Below the pieces are notes generated by a model. That model was given only the letters and a program-made list of their open reading frames with translations, ran no database searches and had not been told where the DNA came from. 64,000 bases of DNA from positions 137,671 to 201,670 of the forward strand of contig NZ_BSFN01000001.1 in the NCBI RefSeq assembly GCF_027922365.1, written 5' to 3'. Below, one piece after another: positions 1-9,308 of the stretch (the first letter of the stretch is position 1; each line of letters starts with the position of its first letter). The stretch comes from Pseudomonas turukhanskensis. Its GTDB lineage: Bacteria > Pseudomonadota > Gammaproteobacteria > Pseudomonadales > Pseudomonadaceae. Both the position numbers and the translations under genes were made by a program.

Positions 1-94
1 GCTTGCCGTAATAGAAACGGTGCGCGCCGAGAAAACCGAAAATCCACAGCAAATAGCCGATGAGCTTGCTGTGGGTGTCCTGACGTACGTTCAT
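1..94 (-). CDS. TM2 domain protein (N-terminal part only, runs off the left edge)
   Basis: The minus strand opens an ATG frame at 94 preceded by a good GGAGG site. The 31 visible residues end in GFLGAHRFYYGK, the hallmark of TM2-domain membrane proteins (two membrane helices joined by a short loop; function mostly unknown). The reading frame is open to the window edge, so the second helix and the stop lie outside. It is transcribed away from the NlpC/P60 gene. The family call rests on the short motif alone, but that motif is distinctive. Confidence 0.75.
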   Translation of the reverse strand, partial: MNVRQDTHSKLIGYLLWIFGFLGAHRFYYGK

Positions 95-189
95 GCTTTC
101 CTCCGTGGGGCGTTTGCAACTTTGACCAAGGCTACGGCATTGCGTTGCGGCTCTACCATCCCTCGCCCCAACAACCATTACCGCGAACG

Positions 190-259
190 CGTAGGGCGAA
201 TACCGTAGGTATCCGCCGCTGGGATCGTGACGGCGGATACCTACGGTATTCGCCCTACG
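190..259. repeat. Palindromic repeat, family A (copy 1)
   Basis: A perfect 29-bp inverted repeat (190-218 and 231-259) with a 12-base loop. The outer ends read CGTAGGGCGAATA and its complement. It lies in the 343-bp gap between the TM2 gene and the NlpC/P60 gene. Related copies are at 12989, 42431, 47003 and 54021. Apart from this element the gap holds only an AT-rich stretch (about 300-437) that is presumably the promoter region of the downstream hydrolase. I see no other gene there. Confidence 0.85.
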
Positions 260-437
260 AAGAGCATGCTCCATGCCCAACGAGACGCTCGCGATTAGTC
301 ACTACAAAGCTGAAAAAAGCAGGGTTTTATCACTGCTTTTCACTGATCGGACCAGAGTTCCAATCGACCAATGGTCAAAAAATGCACAAAAAAGCTGTTA
401 TAAAGTTGCGCTTTCGTGAAAACAAGAGCTGTGAGTT

Positions 438-1037
438 ATGCGTTCCCTTCACCAAACCTGGCTATCCATCTGCCTGTGTTTACCGCTTGCCGCTGTCGCT
501 TCCCACAGCGCGGCAAGTAATCGCTACCAACCGTTGCCAGCCCATTCCACCGGGCACACGGCCTCCACTTCATCTATTTCCAACGCGCCAGCCAGCACCT
601 CACCAGAGCGTAGCGAAGCGGCCAAAAACAGCAGCTCGGTACTTGGCCGCGCCGTAAACACCCTGGGTGTGCGTTATCGCTGGGGCGGCAGCTCACCGGA
701 GAAGGGCTTTGATTGCAGCGGTCTGGTGCGCTACGCCTTTGACGATATCGACTCGGTGGACCTGTCGCGCACCTCCAACGCCATGGCTCGTACCGATGGC
801 AAAAAAGTCGCACGCGATGATCTGGAGCCCGGAGACCTGCTGTTTTTCAATATCCGCGGCGGGCGTATCAACCATGTGGCGATCTACCTGGGCAACGACC
901 GCTTTATCCATGCGCCACGGCGCGGCAAAGCGGTCACTATCGACACCTTGAACAAGCCCTACTGGAAAACCCGTTATGCGATGGCCAAGCGCGTGCTGCC
1001 GAGCAATGAGCCGCAGCTGAGAGTCACCTCGCGGTAA
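438..1037 (+). CDS. NlpC/P60-family cell-wall hydrolase (C40 peptidase)
   Basis: A predicted exported peptidoglycan endopeptidase of 199 residues. A hydrophobic signal sequence covers about residues 7-26 and is followed by a Ser/Thr/Pro-rich linker. The NlpC/P60 domain fills the second half, with the catalytic Cys in FDCSGLVRYAF, the catalytic His in NHVAIYLG and the third polar residue in FIHAPR. Family members cut D-Glu to diaminopimelate bonds in the peptide stems. The gene ends at a bidirectional terminator shared with convergent pilU. The start is the ATG giving an intact signal peptide; the ribosome site is weak. Confidence 0.9.
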   Translation: MRSLHQTWLSICLCLPLAAVASHSAASNRYQPLPAHSTGHTASTSSISNAPASTSPERSEAAKNSSSVLGRAVNTLGVRYRWGGSSPEKGFDCSGLVRYAFDDIDSVDLSRTSNAMARTDGKKVARDDLEPGDLLFFNIRGGRINHVAIYLGNDRFIHAPRRGKAVTIDTLNKPYWKTRYAMAKRVLPSNEPQLRVTSR

Positions 1038-1051
1038 CAACCGTGTGAAAC

Positions 1052-1080
1052 AAAAAGGGCTGCCACTGGCAGCCCTTTTT
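1052..1080. terminator. Bidirectional intrinsic terminator between the NlpC/P60 gene and pilU
   Basis: A 13-bp perfect stem (1052-1064 with 1068-1080) with a 3-base loop. It is GC-rich at the core and flanked by A5 and T5, so it works as a U-tailed terminator on both strands. Its place between convergent genes fits. Confidence 0.9.
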
Positions 1081-1093
1081 ATTTGCCCATCGC

Positions 1094-2239
1094 TTAGCGG
1101 AAACGTCGACCGCTGTCTTCATCACTGGTTTCCAGCGACAGGCCCTGAGACATGGTGGTCAGGTGATCACCATCGGTTTCCGAGCCCAGTTTGATCATCA
1201 GTCGCAGGTCGTTCGCCGAGTCGGCGTAGGCCAAGGCATCTTCGTAGGTAATTTCGCCCTGGCTGTACAGCTGATACAGCGCCTGGTCGAACGTCTGCAT
1301 GCCTTGCTCGGTAGAGCGTTTCATCAACGCCTTGAGCTCATGCACCTCACCCTTGCGGATCAGGTCAGCGGCCAGCGGGGTGTTGATCAACACCTCGATA
1401 ACGGCGCGACGACCTTTGCCGTCCGGCGTTGGAATCAGTTGCTGCGCGACGATGGCCTTGAGGTTCAAGGACAGGTCCATCCACACCTGCTGCTGACGGT
1501 CGGCGGGGAAGAAGTTGATGATGCGGTCCAGCGCCTGGTTGGCGTTGTTGGCGTGCAAGGTGGCCAGACACAAGTGCCCGGTTTCGGCGAACGCCACGGC
1601 GTGATCCATGGTTTCGCGGGTACGCACCTCACCAATCAGAATCACATCGGGGGCCTGGCGCAGGGTGTTCTTCAGCGCCACTTCGAACGACTCGGTGTCG
1701 ATGCCCACTTCGCGCTGGGTCACGATGCAGCTCTGGTGCTGGTGGATATATTCGATCGGGTCTTCGATGGAGATGATGTGGCCGCTGCTGTTCTTGTTGC
1801 GGTAGCCGATCATCGCCGCCAGCGAGGTGGACTTGCCGGTACCGGTCGCGCCCACGAACAGCACCAGACCGCGCTTGGTGAGTGCGAGCTTTTTCAGTAC
1901 TTCCGGCAGCTTGAGGTCTTCGAGGGTCGGAATATTGGTTTCGATGCGACGCAGCACCATGCCCGCAAGGTTGCGTTGGTAAAAGGCGCTGACACGGAAA
2001 CGACCAATGCCACGGGCACTGATGGCGAAGTTGCATTCGTGATTTTCGGCAAAGTCACGACGCTGCTGCTCGTTCATCACCGCGTGCACGGTTTCACGAG
2101 CCTGCTCGGGTGACATTGGCGTCTTGGTGATCGGCATGATCTTGCCGTTGACCTTCATCGAAGGCGGCACGCCGGCGGTGATAAACAGGTCGGAACCACC
2201 CTTCTCGACCATCAGACGCAGCAGCTTTTCAAATTCCAT
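1094..2239 (-). CDS. pilU: Type IV pilus retraction ATPase PilU
   Basis: A hexameric secretion-type ATPase, the accessory retraction motor working with PilT at the inner-membrane base of type IV pili. The 381 residues carry an N-terminal PAS-like domain, Walker A GATGTGKST, the Asp-box region IISIEDPIEYIH, Walker B VILIGEVR and the His box GHLCLATLHANNA. The C-terminal tail beyond the PilT length (LSLETSDEDSGRRFR) is typical of PilU. It lies 183 bp downstream of pilT on the same strand and probably shares its transcript. It converges on the NlpC/P60 gene. Confidence 0.95.
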   Translation of the reverse strand: MEFEKLLRLMVEKGGSDLFITAGVPPSMKVNGKIMPITKTPMSPEQARETVHAVMNEQQRRDFAENHECNFAISARGIGRFRVSAFYQRNLAGMVLRRIETNIPTLEDLKLPEVLKKLALTKRGLVLFVGATGTGKSTSLAAMIGYRNKNSSGHIISIEDPIEYIHQHQSCIVTQREVGIDTESFEVALKNTLRQAPDVILIGEVRTRETMDHAVAFAETGHLCLATLHANNANQALDRIINFFPADRQQQVWMDLSLNLKAIVAQQLIPTPDGKGRRAVIEVLINTPLAADLIRKGEVHELKALMKRSTEQGMQTFDQALYQLYSQGEITYEDALAYADSANDLRLMIKLGSETDGDHLTTMSQGLSLETSDEDSGRRFR

Positions 2240-2422
2240 CGAAGTTCTCGCCTTTCACGCAACCTTGCCACAGCAGCCGGAGGCTACCGCCACCCCATGA
2301 GGGCAACCGGCTGCGCGCGTGTAGCGCAACCTGTCGTTAAAAATTAGCCGTATAGAAGCAGTGCATATTCTGCTGTCTGCCGCGCAGTTCCAAGCGGGCA
2401 GACGTGCAGGATGGGATATGCG

Positions 2423-3457
2423 TCAGAAATTTTCCGGGGTTTTCGCTTTTTCCCTCGCGGCTTCGCGCGAAACCAGACCTTTGGCGACCAGGCCCTTGAG
2501 ACACGAGTCGAGGGTCTGCATGCCCAGTGCACCACCGGTCTGAATGGCCGAGTACATCTGCGCGACCTTGTCTTCACGAATCAGGTTACGGATCGCCGGG
2601 GTGCCAATCATGATTTCGTGGGCGGCAACCCGACCGCCGCCGATTTTTTTCAGCAGGGTTTGCGAAATAACCGATTGCAGCGATTCAGACAGCATCGAGC
2701 GCACCATCGACTTCTCTTCGGCCGGGAATACGTCGACCACCCGGTCGATGGTTTTTGCCGCCGAGGTGGTGTGCAGGGTGCCAAATACCAAGTGACCGGT
2801 TTCCGCAGCGGTCAGCGCCAGGCGGATGGTTTCCAGGTCGCGCATCTCACCCACCAGGATGATGTCCGGGTCTTCCCGAAGTGCCGAACGCAGTGCTTCG
2901 CTGAAGCCCAGGGTGTCGCGGTGCACTTCACGCTGGTTGATCAGGCACTTTTTCGACTCGTGCACGAATTCGATGGGGTCTTCGACGGTGAGGATGTGGT
3001 GATACTTGTTGCTATTGATGTAGTCGAGCATGGCCGCCAGCGTGGTGGACTTGCCCGAACCGGTCGGCCCGGTAACCAGCACCAGCCCGCGCGGCACATC
3101 GGAAATCTTCTTGAAGATCTCGCCCATGCCCAGATCTTCCATGGACAGCACCTTGGACGGAATCGTCCGGAATACAGCGCCAGCACCACGGTTCTGGTTA
3201 AAGGCGTTAACCCGGAAACGCGCGACGCCCGGCACTTCGAAGGAGAAGTCGGTCTCCAGGAATTCCTCGAAATCCTTGCGCTGCTTGTCATTCATGATGT
3301 CGTAGATCAGCGCGTGCACTTGCTTGTGGTCCAGCGCCGGCAGGTTGATTCGACGGACATCGCCATCAACCCGGATCATCGGCGGCAAACCCGCCGAGAG
3401 GTGCAGGTCCGAAGCGCCCTGTTTCGCGCTGAAGGCGAGCAGCTCAGTGATATCCAT
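2423..3457 (-). CDS. pilT: Type IV pilus twitching motility retraction ATPase PilT
   Basis: The main type IV pilus depolymerisation motor, powering twitching. With the start at 3457 it has 344 residues, the canonical PilT length, and AAGGAG lies just upstream. An open frame extends 35 codons further but would run into yggS. Walker A GPTGSGKST is at about residues 130-138, followed by TVEDPIEFVH, Walker B IILVGEMRDLET and the His box GHLVFGTLHTTSA. It is divergent from yggS, with 77 bp between the starts for both promoters. Confidence 0.97.
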   Translation of the reverse strand: MDITELLAFSAKQGASDLHLSAGLPPMIRVDGDVRRINLPALDHKQVHALIYDIMNDKQRKDFEEFLETDFSFEVPGVARFRVNAFNQNRGAGAVFRTIPSKVLSMEDLGMGEIFKKISDVPRGLVLVTGPTGSGKSTTLAAMLDYINSNKYHHILTVEDPIEFVHESKKCLINQREVHRDTLGFSEALRSALREDPDIILVGEMRDLETIRLALTAAETGHLVFGTLHTTSAAKTIDRVVDVFPAEEKSMVRSMLSESLQSVISQTLLKKIGGGRVAAHEIMIGTPAIRNLIREDKVAQMYSAIQTGGALGMQTLDSCLKGLVAKGLVSREAAREKAKTPENF

Positions 3458-3534
3458 GGAACTCCTTAAAGACGAGCATCTAATGGCAAGCAAGCGGGTA
3501 GAATGCCGCTGAACCAAGGCGGCTGGTGTAGGTA

Positions 3535-4245
3535 ATGTCCACGATAGCAGAGAATATTGCAAAGCTCGGTGAGCGTATCCGTGAGGCGGCGCAAGCCTCG
3601 CAGCGAGATTTTGCGCGCATTGGCCTATTGGCCGTGAGCAAAACCAAACCCGCCAGTGCGATACGTGAGGCCCATGCGGCCGGGCTGCGCGATTTTGGCG
3701 AAAATTACCTGCAAGAAGCCCTCGGCAAGCAGGCCGAGCTGACCGATCTGCCCTTGATATGGCACTTCATCGGCCCCATCCAGTCGAACAAGACCAAAGC
3801 CATTGCCGAGCACTTCGACTGGGTACATTCGGTGGACCGCCTGAAAATCGCCCAACGCCTCGCTGAACAACGCCCCGCCGGGTTGCCACCGCTGAACATC
3901 TGCTTGCAGGTCAACGTCAGCGGCGAAGCGAGCAAGTCCGGCTGCGCCCCGGAAGAACTACCAGCCTTGGCCGCCGCCGTGGCGCAGTTGCCGAATCTGC
4001 GTTTGCGCGGACTGATGGCTATTCCAGAGCCCACCGACGATATCAACGCTCAGCACCAGGCCTTTGCCACGGTACGTGATTTGCGAAGCCGCCTGGCCCT
4101 GCCCGACCTCGACACCTTGTCGATGGGCATGAGCCATGACCTGGAAGCGGCCATTGCCGAAGGCGCCACCTGGGTGCGCATCGGCACGGCGCTCTTTGGT
4201 GCCCGTAACTATGCCCAATCCGAGGGCGGCCAGCCCACTTCATGA
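3535..4245 (+). CDS. yggS: YggS/PROSC-family PLP homeostasis protein
   Basis: A fold-type III pyridoxal-phosphate-binding protein of 236 residues that buffers free PLP and affects amino-acid and keto-acid pools; no enzymatic reaction is established. The PLP lysine is Lys36 in AVSKTKP. The family signature FGENYLQEAL, the HFIGPIQSNK stretch and the C-terminal SMGMSHDLEAAI and VRIGTALFG phosphate-binding parts are intact. It starts a rightward group yggS-proC-yggT, an order conserved widely in Gammaproteobacteria. There are 37 bp to proC. Confidence 0.95.
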   Translation: MSTIAENIAKLGERIREAAQASQRDFARIGLLAVSKTKPASAIREAHAAGLRDFGENYLQEALGKQAELTDLPLIWHFIGPIQSNKTKAIAEHFDWVHSVDRLKIAQRLAEQRPAGLPPLNICLQVNVSGEASKSGCAPEELPALAAAVAQLPNLRLRGLMAIPEPTDDINAQHQAFATVRDLRSRLALPDLDTLSMGMSHDLEAAIAEGATWVRIGTALFGARNYAQSEGGQPTS

Positions 4246-4282
4246 ACAACCGCAACCCCTGCCTTATTAAAGGAAGCGTTTT

Positions 4283-5116
4283 ATGAGCAACCCCCGTATT
4301 GCCTTTATTGGTGCCGGCAACATGGCTGCCAGTCTGATCGGTGGCCTGCGCGCCCAAGGCATGGATGGGCAACTGATCAGCGCCAGCGACCCCGGCGCCG
4401 AGCAACGCGCCAAAATCGCCAGCGACCACGGCATCACAGTGTTCGCCAATAACGGGGACGCCGTAAAAGGCGCCGATGTCGTGGTATTGGCGGTCAAACC
4501 GCAAGCCATGAAAACCGTGTGCCTGGCACTGGCGCCTGAGTTGCAGGGCAACCAGATGATCGTCTCGATTGCCGCCGGCATCACCTGCGCCAGCCTGCAA
4601 ACCTGGCTGAGCACACCGAACGCCCCAACCCGTCCAATCGTGCGCTGCATGCCCAATACCCCCGCGTTGCTGCGCCAGGGCGTGAGCGGTTTGTTCGCCA
4701 ACGCGCAAGTGAATACCGCCCAGCGCCAGCAGGCCGAGCAATTGCTGTCGGCCGTTGGCGTGGCGCTGTGGCTGGAAGAAGAACACTTGATCGACGCCGT
4801 CACGGCGGTGTCTGGCAGTGGCCCGGCATATTTCTTCCTGCTGATCGAAGCCATGACGGCGGCCGGCGAGAAGCTTGGCCTGCCCGCTGCCACCGCTGCC
4901 CAACTCACCCTGCAAACCGCACTCGGCGCCGCGCGGATGGCGGTGGCCAGCGATGTGGATGCAGCTGAACTACGCCGCCGCGTCACCTCGCCAGCTGGCA
5001 CTACGGAAGCGGCGATCAAGTCCTTCCAGGCCGGCGGCTTCGAAGCCTTGGTGGAACAGGCACTCAACGCCGCAGCACATCGCTCGGCGGAACTGGCCGA
5101 GCAGTTGGGCCAATAA
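4283..5116 (+). CDS. proC: Pyrroline-5-carboxylate reductase
   Basis: Catalyses the last step of proline synthesis, NAD(P)H reduction of pyrroline-5-carboxylate. The 277-residue protein begins with a Rossmann fold (IAFIGAGNMAASLIGGL). It carries the conserved IVRCMPNTPA segment and the C-terminal P5CR signature around LRRRVTSPAGTTEAA. The start is an ATG 10 nt after AAAGGAAGC. Seven bases separate it from yggT, so the two are likely cotranscribed. Confidence 0.97.
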   Translation: MSNPRIAFIGAGNMAASLIGGLRAQGMDGQLISASDPGAEQRAKIASDHGITVFANNGDAVKGADVVVLAVKPQAMKTVCLALAPELQGNQMIVSIAAGITCASLQTWLSTPNAPTRPIVRCMPNTPALLRQGVSGLFANAQVNTAQRQQAEQLLSAVGVALWLEEEHLIDAVTAVSGSGPAYFFLLIEAMTAAGEKLGLPAATAAQLTLQTALGAARMAVASDVDAAELRRRVTSPAGTTEAAIKSFQAGGFEALVEQALNAAAHRSAELAEQLGQ

Positions 5117-5123
5117 GGAGCTG

Positions 5124-5717
5124 ATGATGATTGGATTGAACACTGCTGCCGTCTACATCCTGCAGACCCTGGGCAGCATGTACCTGTTGATCGTTTTGAT
5201 GCGCTTTATCCTGCAACTGGTGCGGGCCAACTTTTACAACCCGCTGTGCCAGTTCATCGTGCGCGCTACCCAGCCGCTGCTCAAACCCCTGCGCAAGATC
5301 ATTCCCGGCTTTGGTGGCCTGGACATCGCCTCGCTGGTGTTGGCCATCGTGCTGCAGTTCATCCTTATTGCCCTGACGTTGCTGCTGACGTATGGCGTGA
5401 TTGCCAACCCGTTGCAGATGCTGATCTGGTCAATGATTGGTATCACCGCGCTGTTCCTCAAGGTGTTCTTTTTCGCCTTGATCATCAGCGTGATCCTCTC
5501 CTGGGTCGCCCAGGGCAGCCATAACCCCGGCGTGGAGTTGGTGAACCAGGTCTGTGACCCCGTACTGGCGCCGATTCGCCGGATTCTGCCGAGCATGGGT
5601 GGCCTTGATCTGTCGCCGATCTTTGCCTTCCTGGCGCTCAAGCTGCTGGACATGCTGGTGATTCAGAACCTGATGATCATGACCGGCATGCCTGACGTGC
5701 TGCGGATGCTGCTGTAA
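5124..5717 (+). CDS. yggT: YggT-family integral membrane protein
   Basis: A small inner-membrane protein of 197 residues with two YGGT repeats (about residues 10-90 and 105-190). Each repeat has hydrophobic helices and the conserved FILQLVRANFYNPLCQ and ILSWVAQGSHNP-type turns before PLLKPLRKIIPGFGG and PVLAPIRRILPSMGG. Family members have been linked to osmotic or potassium handling and division-related processes, but the biochemical role is unsettled. AAGGAG precedes the first of two adjacent ATGs, which was chosen as the start. A longer frame upstream overlaps proC and is rejected. Confidence 0.92.
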   Translation: MMIGLNTAAVYILQTLGSMYLLIVLMRFILQLVRANFYNPLCQFIVRATQPLLKPLRKIIPGFGGLDIASLVLAIVLQFILIALTLLLTYGVIANPLQMLIWSMIGITALFLKVFFFALIISVILSWVAQGSHNPGVELVNQVCDPVLAPIRRILPSMGGLDLSPIFAFLALKLLDMLVIQNLMIMTGMPDVLRMLL

Positions 5718-5727
5718 AACCGAGAGG

Positions 5728-5752
5728 ACGCTGGGCCGCAAAGGCCCAGCGT
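5728..5752 (+). terminator. Strong hairpin after yggT, probable terminator
   Basis: A perfect 10-bp stem (5728-5737 with 5743-5752) with loop GCAAA, 11 bases after the yggT stop. The U-run after it is poor (TTAGCGTCT), so termination may be partial. Confidence 0.55.
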
Positions 5753-5828
5753 TAGCGTCTGCGCCCCTCTGTTAACGACCGCTCGGTCGTACCTACCGAC
5801 CTTAAGGCGGGCTGCCCTCCAGGGCCGA

Positions 5829-5856
5829 TTGACGCGTAGGATGCTTCCCGCATAAT
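5829..5856 (+). promoter_or_regulatory. Sigma-70-type promoter for the dynamin-like gene
   Basis: TTGACG at 5829-5834, a 16-base spacer, and CATAAT at 5851-5856. Each hexamer has five of six consensus bases. It lies 135 bp before the start of the dynamin-like gene, after the yggT hairpin. Confidence 0.65.
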
Positions 5857-5990
5857 GCCGACCAATGGCAAGCTGCCATCTCAGCGTGCGCCCGTCACAA
5901 AGCGCCGCCCGGCCGCTTGCAGCGGCTGGTTGCCACGCCGATGATCTTTCAAAATCAGTCGCAGGATGCGTTGCCGACAGGAGTGCAGGA

Positions 5991-7973
5991 ATGAGCATGG
6001 AACGTCTCAGTCAACAGGTAAGTGCATACGTAGGCTGGAAGCGCGAGTTAATGCGGGAAATCACCCGTTACCGCAGCTGGCTGGCCACCAACCGCCTGAC
6101 CTCCGAGGCCGTCGAAGCCAAGCTCGACCGCGCCTTGCGTACCCTGCGCACCGACCACATTACCCTGGCCTTTGTCGGCGAGTTCTCGCGCGGCAAAACC
6201 GAGCTGATCAATAGCCTTTTTTTCTCCGAGTACGGCCAGCGCATGCTGCCGTCCCACGCCGGGCGCACCACCATGTGCCCGACCGAGCTGTTCTTCGACC
6301 CGCGCTCAGAACGCTCCTATATCCGCCTTCTGCCGATTGAAACGCGCATGACCGATGCCAGCGTCGCGCAGTTCAAACGCATCCCGCGTCATTGGGTGAA
6401 TATCCCGCTGGACATCAGCGACCCCGACAACATGGTGCAGGCCTTTACCCAAGTGGCGAAGACCAAACCCATGGCCGTCGAGCAAGCCATTGCCCTGGGC
6501 TTTCACCCGGACATGCTGGAAAGCGCCGGCAAACCCGGTCAGGTACTGGTGCCGGCGTGGCGCCACGCCATCGTCAACTTCGACCATCCGCTGCTGCGCC
6601 AAGGCCTGCGCATTCTCGACACGCCCGGCCTCAACGCCCTGGGCAGCGAGCCGGAACTGACCCTGTCGATGCTGCCCAGCGCCCAGGCGATCATCTTTCT
6701 GCTGTCGGCCGATACCGGCGTAACCGCCAGCGACATGGCCGTGTGGCAAACCCATATCCGCGCGCTCGACGAAGAAACCCAGACCAGCCTGTTTGCCGTG
6801 CTGAACAAGATCGACGTGCTCTGGGACGACCTGGCCGGCGAAACCTTCGTGCAGAACGCCATCAGCCAAATCCAGGCCGCCACCGCCAAGCAGCTTGGCA
6901 TTGGCATCGAAGACGTATTGCCGCTGTCGGCCAAGCAGGCTTTGCTGGCCAAAGTGCGCAAAGACCTGCCGCTGCTGGAGCGCAGCCAGTTGGGCCATCT
7001 GGAAAACCTGCTGTGCGAACGCATTGTGGCGCAGAAGGAACGGCTGCTCGAAGACCGCGTCGTCAATCAGGTACTGGCGCTGCTGCAGAACAGTCAGCAT
7101 GTGCTCAACCTGCGCTTGGAAAAGGTGCGCGAACAGCAGACCCTGCTGACCACCCACCAACAGGACAACGGCCAGTTGCTCTTCGAACTGACCGCCAAAA
7201 CCAAAGACGACCATAGCCAGCACCACCGTCGCCTGCTCGGCCTGAAAACCAACCAGCGCCTGCTCAAGCGTCAGGGCGACCTGCTGCGTAATGCGGCCCG
7301 CTCGGAGCGGTTGGAAGAACACCTGAACAAAGTGCGCACCAACCTCACCGGCAGCTGGACCACCCTTGGCATCAACCAGGCGATCCTGCATTTCTTCCGC
7401 TCTGTGGACCACGACCTGGCCAACCTCGCTCAGGAAGTGGAGATGGCCAACAAGATGGTTTCGGCCATTTACCGTCGCCACAACGAAGAAAACCCGCTGC
7501 ACGGCGTGGATGCACCGCAGTTCAATATCCGCCGCTACCAGCGCGAGCTGAAGGCCCAGCAAGGCAAGGCAGACCAATTCCGCCTGCACTTTAAAACCCT
7601 ACTGACCGAACAGCGCACCCTGACCCGCCGCTTCTTCGCCACCCTGGTGCAGGAAGTGATCGGCCTGCACCAGCGCCTGCGCCGTGAAGTGGATCAGTGG
7701 GCGGCCGATGCCCTGATGCCGCTGATGCAGCACACCCTGGAACACAAGCAGCTGCTGGAAACCCACATGCTGCGGCTTAAATCGCTGGCGCAGAACACCC
7801 AGCAGGCGCGTACGCGCAGCCAGCAGATGCTGCGTTATATGAAGGATCTGGAGCTGCAACTGAGCCAGGCCAACGAAATGCTACGCACCTTGCGCCGCCC
7901 CGCGCCGATCTCGCGGCAAGCCAAAGTGGTGACATTGCCGGCGGCCAATCGCCAGGCCCAGGTCAGCGAATAA
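5991..7973 (+). CDS. Bacterial dynamin-family GTPase
   Basis: A large GTPase of 660 residues. The chosen ATG follows a CAGGAG site; a longer frame in the leader is not needed. The G1 loop is [12 protein letters not shown] (about residues 60-70). G2 is likely the threonine in the [14 protein letters not shown] stretch. G3 is [10 protein letters not shown] and G4 is [11 protein letters not shown]. The rest, from about residue 330, is long, helical and rich in Gln, Leu and Arg, predicted coiled coil, as in dynamin stalks. No membrane helix is seen. Known relatives bind or remodel membranes, but the role of this Pseudomonas clade is not established. A repeat follows the stop, and metX has its own candidate promoter. 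Confidence 0.85.
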   Translation: MSMERLSQQVSAYVGWKRELMREITRYRSWLATNRLTSEAVEAKLDRALRTLRTDHITLAFVGEFSRGKTELINSLFFSEYGQRMLPSHAGRTTMCPTELFFDPRSERSYIRLLPIETRMTDASVAQFKRIPRHWVNIPLDISDPDNMVQAFTQVAKTKPMAVEQAIALGFHPDMLESAGKPGQVLVPAWRHAIVNFDHPLLRQGLRILDTPGLNALGSEPELTLSMLPSAQAIIFLLSADTGVTASDMAVWQTHIRALDEETQTSLFAVLNKIDVLWDDLAGETFVQNAISQIQAATAKQLGIGIEDVLPLSAKQALLAKVRKDLPLLERSQLGHLENLLCERIVAQKERLLEDRVVNQVLALLQNSQHVLNLRLEKVREQQTLLTTHQQDNGQLLFELTAKTKDDHSQHHRRLLGLKTNQRLLKRQGDLLRNAARSERLEEHLNKVRTNLTGSWTTLGINQAILHFFRSVDHDLANLAQEVEMANKMVSAIYRRHNEENPLHGVDAPQFNIRRYQRELKAQQGKADQFRLHFKTLLTEQRTLTRRFFATLVQEVIGLHQRLRREVDQWAADALMPLMQHTLEHKQLLETHMLRLKSLAQNTQQARTRSQQMLRYMKDLELQLSQANEMLRTLRRPAPISRQAKVVTLPAANRQAQVSE

Positions 7974-7992
7974 TCGCTGTTGCGCGCCTGAA

Positions 7993-8062
7993 AGGCATCG
8001 CGGTCGAAGGCCGCTCCTACAAGATTTTGTAGCTCGCAGCAGCGGCTTCAGCCGCGATGCCT
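7993..8062. repeat. REP-type palindromic pair, family C (copy 1)
   Basis: Two imperfect REP units in opposite orientation between outer arms AGGCATCGCGG (7993-8003) and its complement (8052-8062). The units contain GGCCGCTCCTACAAG and GCAGCGGCTTCAGCCGC, typical of Pseudomonas REP sequences. The element starts 19 bp after the stop of the dynamin-like gene. Confidence 0.8.
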
Positions 8063-8083
8063 GGAAACGCCAAAACACCGGGG

Positions 8084-8123
8084 GAGCACCGCCCCACCGT
8101 GCTTGCCGCAGGGGGCGGTGCTC
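8084..8123 (+). other. Hairpin overlapping the metX promoter region
   Basis: Inverted repeat GAGCACCGCCC (8084-8094) and its complement (8113-8123), followed by TTTAG. It may be a weak terminator for the upstream gene or a structure acting on metX expression. It overlaps the predicted -35 to -10 spacer of metX. Confidence 0.5.
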
Positions 8124-8131
8124 TTTAGACT
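8103..8131 (+). promoter_or_regulatory. Candidate metX promoter
   Basis: TTGCCG at 8103-8108, a 17-base spacer, and TAGACT at 8126-8131, about 30 bp before the metX ATG. Each box matches four or five consensus positions. Confidence 0.45.
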
Positions 8132-8160
8132 GGCGCCTCCTTTTTGCGAGAGCAGGGTCG

Positions 8161-9300
8161 ATGCCCACCGCCTTTCCCGAAGACTCCGTTGGTCTGGTCA
8201 CGCCACAGGTCGAGCACTTTGCCGAGCCGTTGGCGCTGGCATGTGGCCGCAGCCTTGGCAACTACCAATTGGTGTACGAGACCTACGGCGAACTGAACGC
8301 AGCCCGCAGTAACGCGGTGCTTATCTGCCACGCGCTGTCGGGGCATCACCATGCCGCCGGCTACCACAACAGCGACGAGCGCAAGCCGGGCTGGTGGGAC
8401 AGTTGCATCGGCCCCGGCAAGGCGCTGGATACCAACCGCTTTTTTGTCGTGAGCCTGAATAACCTCGGCGGTTGTAATGGTTCTACCGGCCCTTCGAGCA
8501 TCAACGCTGTCACCGGCAAACCTTACGGCGCCGATTTCCCGGTGCTCACCGTAGAAGACTGGGTGCACAGCCAGGCGCTGTTGGCCGACCGCCTGGGCAT
8601 CGCCCAATGGGCTGCCGTGGTCGGCGGTAGTCTCGGCGGCATGCAGGCCATGCAATGGGCCATCAGCTACCCGGACCGTATCCGTCACTGCCTTACCATT
8701 GCCTCGGCGCCCAAGTTGTCGGCGCAGAACATTGCCTTCAACGAAGTGGCGCGTCAGGCCATTTTGTCCGACCCGGAGTTCCACGGCGGGCACTTTCAGG
8801 AACACAGCGTCATTCCCAAGCGCGGGCTGATGCTGGCGCGCATGGTCGGTCATATCACCTACCTGTCGGACGATGCCATGGGCGAGAAATTCGGCCGCGG
8901 CCTGAAGAGCGAAAAGCTCAACTACGACTTCCACAGCGTGGAATTCCAGGTGGAGAGCTACCTGCGCTATCAAGGCGAGGAATTCTCCGGGCGCTTCGAT
9001 GCCAACACCTACCTGTTGATGACCAAAGCCCTGGACTACTTCGACCCGGCCGCCGCCCATGACGGCGACCTGGCGAAAACCCTGGCCGGGGTCAAAGCCG
9101 ATTTCTGTGTGATTTCCTTTACCACCGACTGGCGCTTCTCGCCGGCGCGCTCGCGGGAAATCGTCGACGCCCTGATGGCCGCACGCAAAAACGTCTGCTA
9201 CCTGGAAGTGGATGCGCCGCAAGGCCATGACGCCTTCCTGATGCCGATCCCGCGCTACCTGCAAGCATTCAGCGGTTACATGAACCGCATCAGCCTCTGA
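8161..9300 (+). CDS. metX: Homoserine O-acyltransferase MetX
   Basis: An alpha/beta-hydrolase of 379 residues that activates homoserine for methionine synthesis. In Pseudomonas the acyl donor is reported to be succinyl-CoA rather than acetyl-CoA; this cannot be confirmed here. The nucleophile is Ser157 in [15 protein letters not shown]. The catalytic Asp is in TTDWRFSP and the catalytic His in GHDAFLMP. The family's [14 protein letters not shown] loop is present. metW follows after 8 bp, the usual Pseudomonas arrangement. Confidence 0.95.
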   Translation: MPTAFPEDSVGLVTPQVEHFAEPLALACGRSLGNYQLVYETYGELNAARSNAVLICHALSGHHHAAGYHNSDERKPGWWDSCIGPGKALDTNRFFVVSLNNLGGCNGSTGPSSINAVTGKPYGADFPVLTVEDWVHSQALLADRLGIAQWAAVVGGSLGGMQAMQWAISYPDRIRHCLTIASAPKLSAQNIAFNEVARQAILSDPEFHGGHFQEHSVIPKRGLMLARMVGHITYLSDDAMGEKFGRGLKSEKLNYDFHSVEFQVESYLRYQGEEFSGRFDANTYLLMTKALDYFDPAAAHDGDLAKTLAGVKADFCVISFTTDWRFSPARSREIVDALMAARKNVCYLEVDAPQGHDAFLMPIPRYLQAFSGYMNRISL

Positions 9301-9308
9301 GGATTGCC

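Noticed and set aside
3458..3562. 35-codon extension of pilT
   Set aside because: The extended frame would overlap yggS, has no RBS, and exceeds the canonical 344-residue length.
6306..7589. 427-codon frame antisense to the dynamin-like gene
   Set aside because: No RBS, no motif, typical shadow composition.
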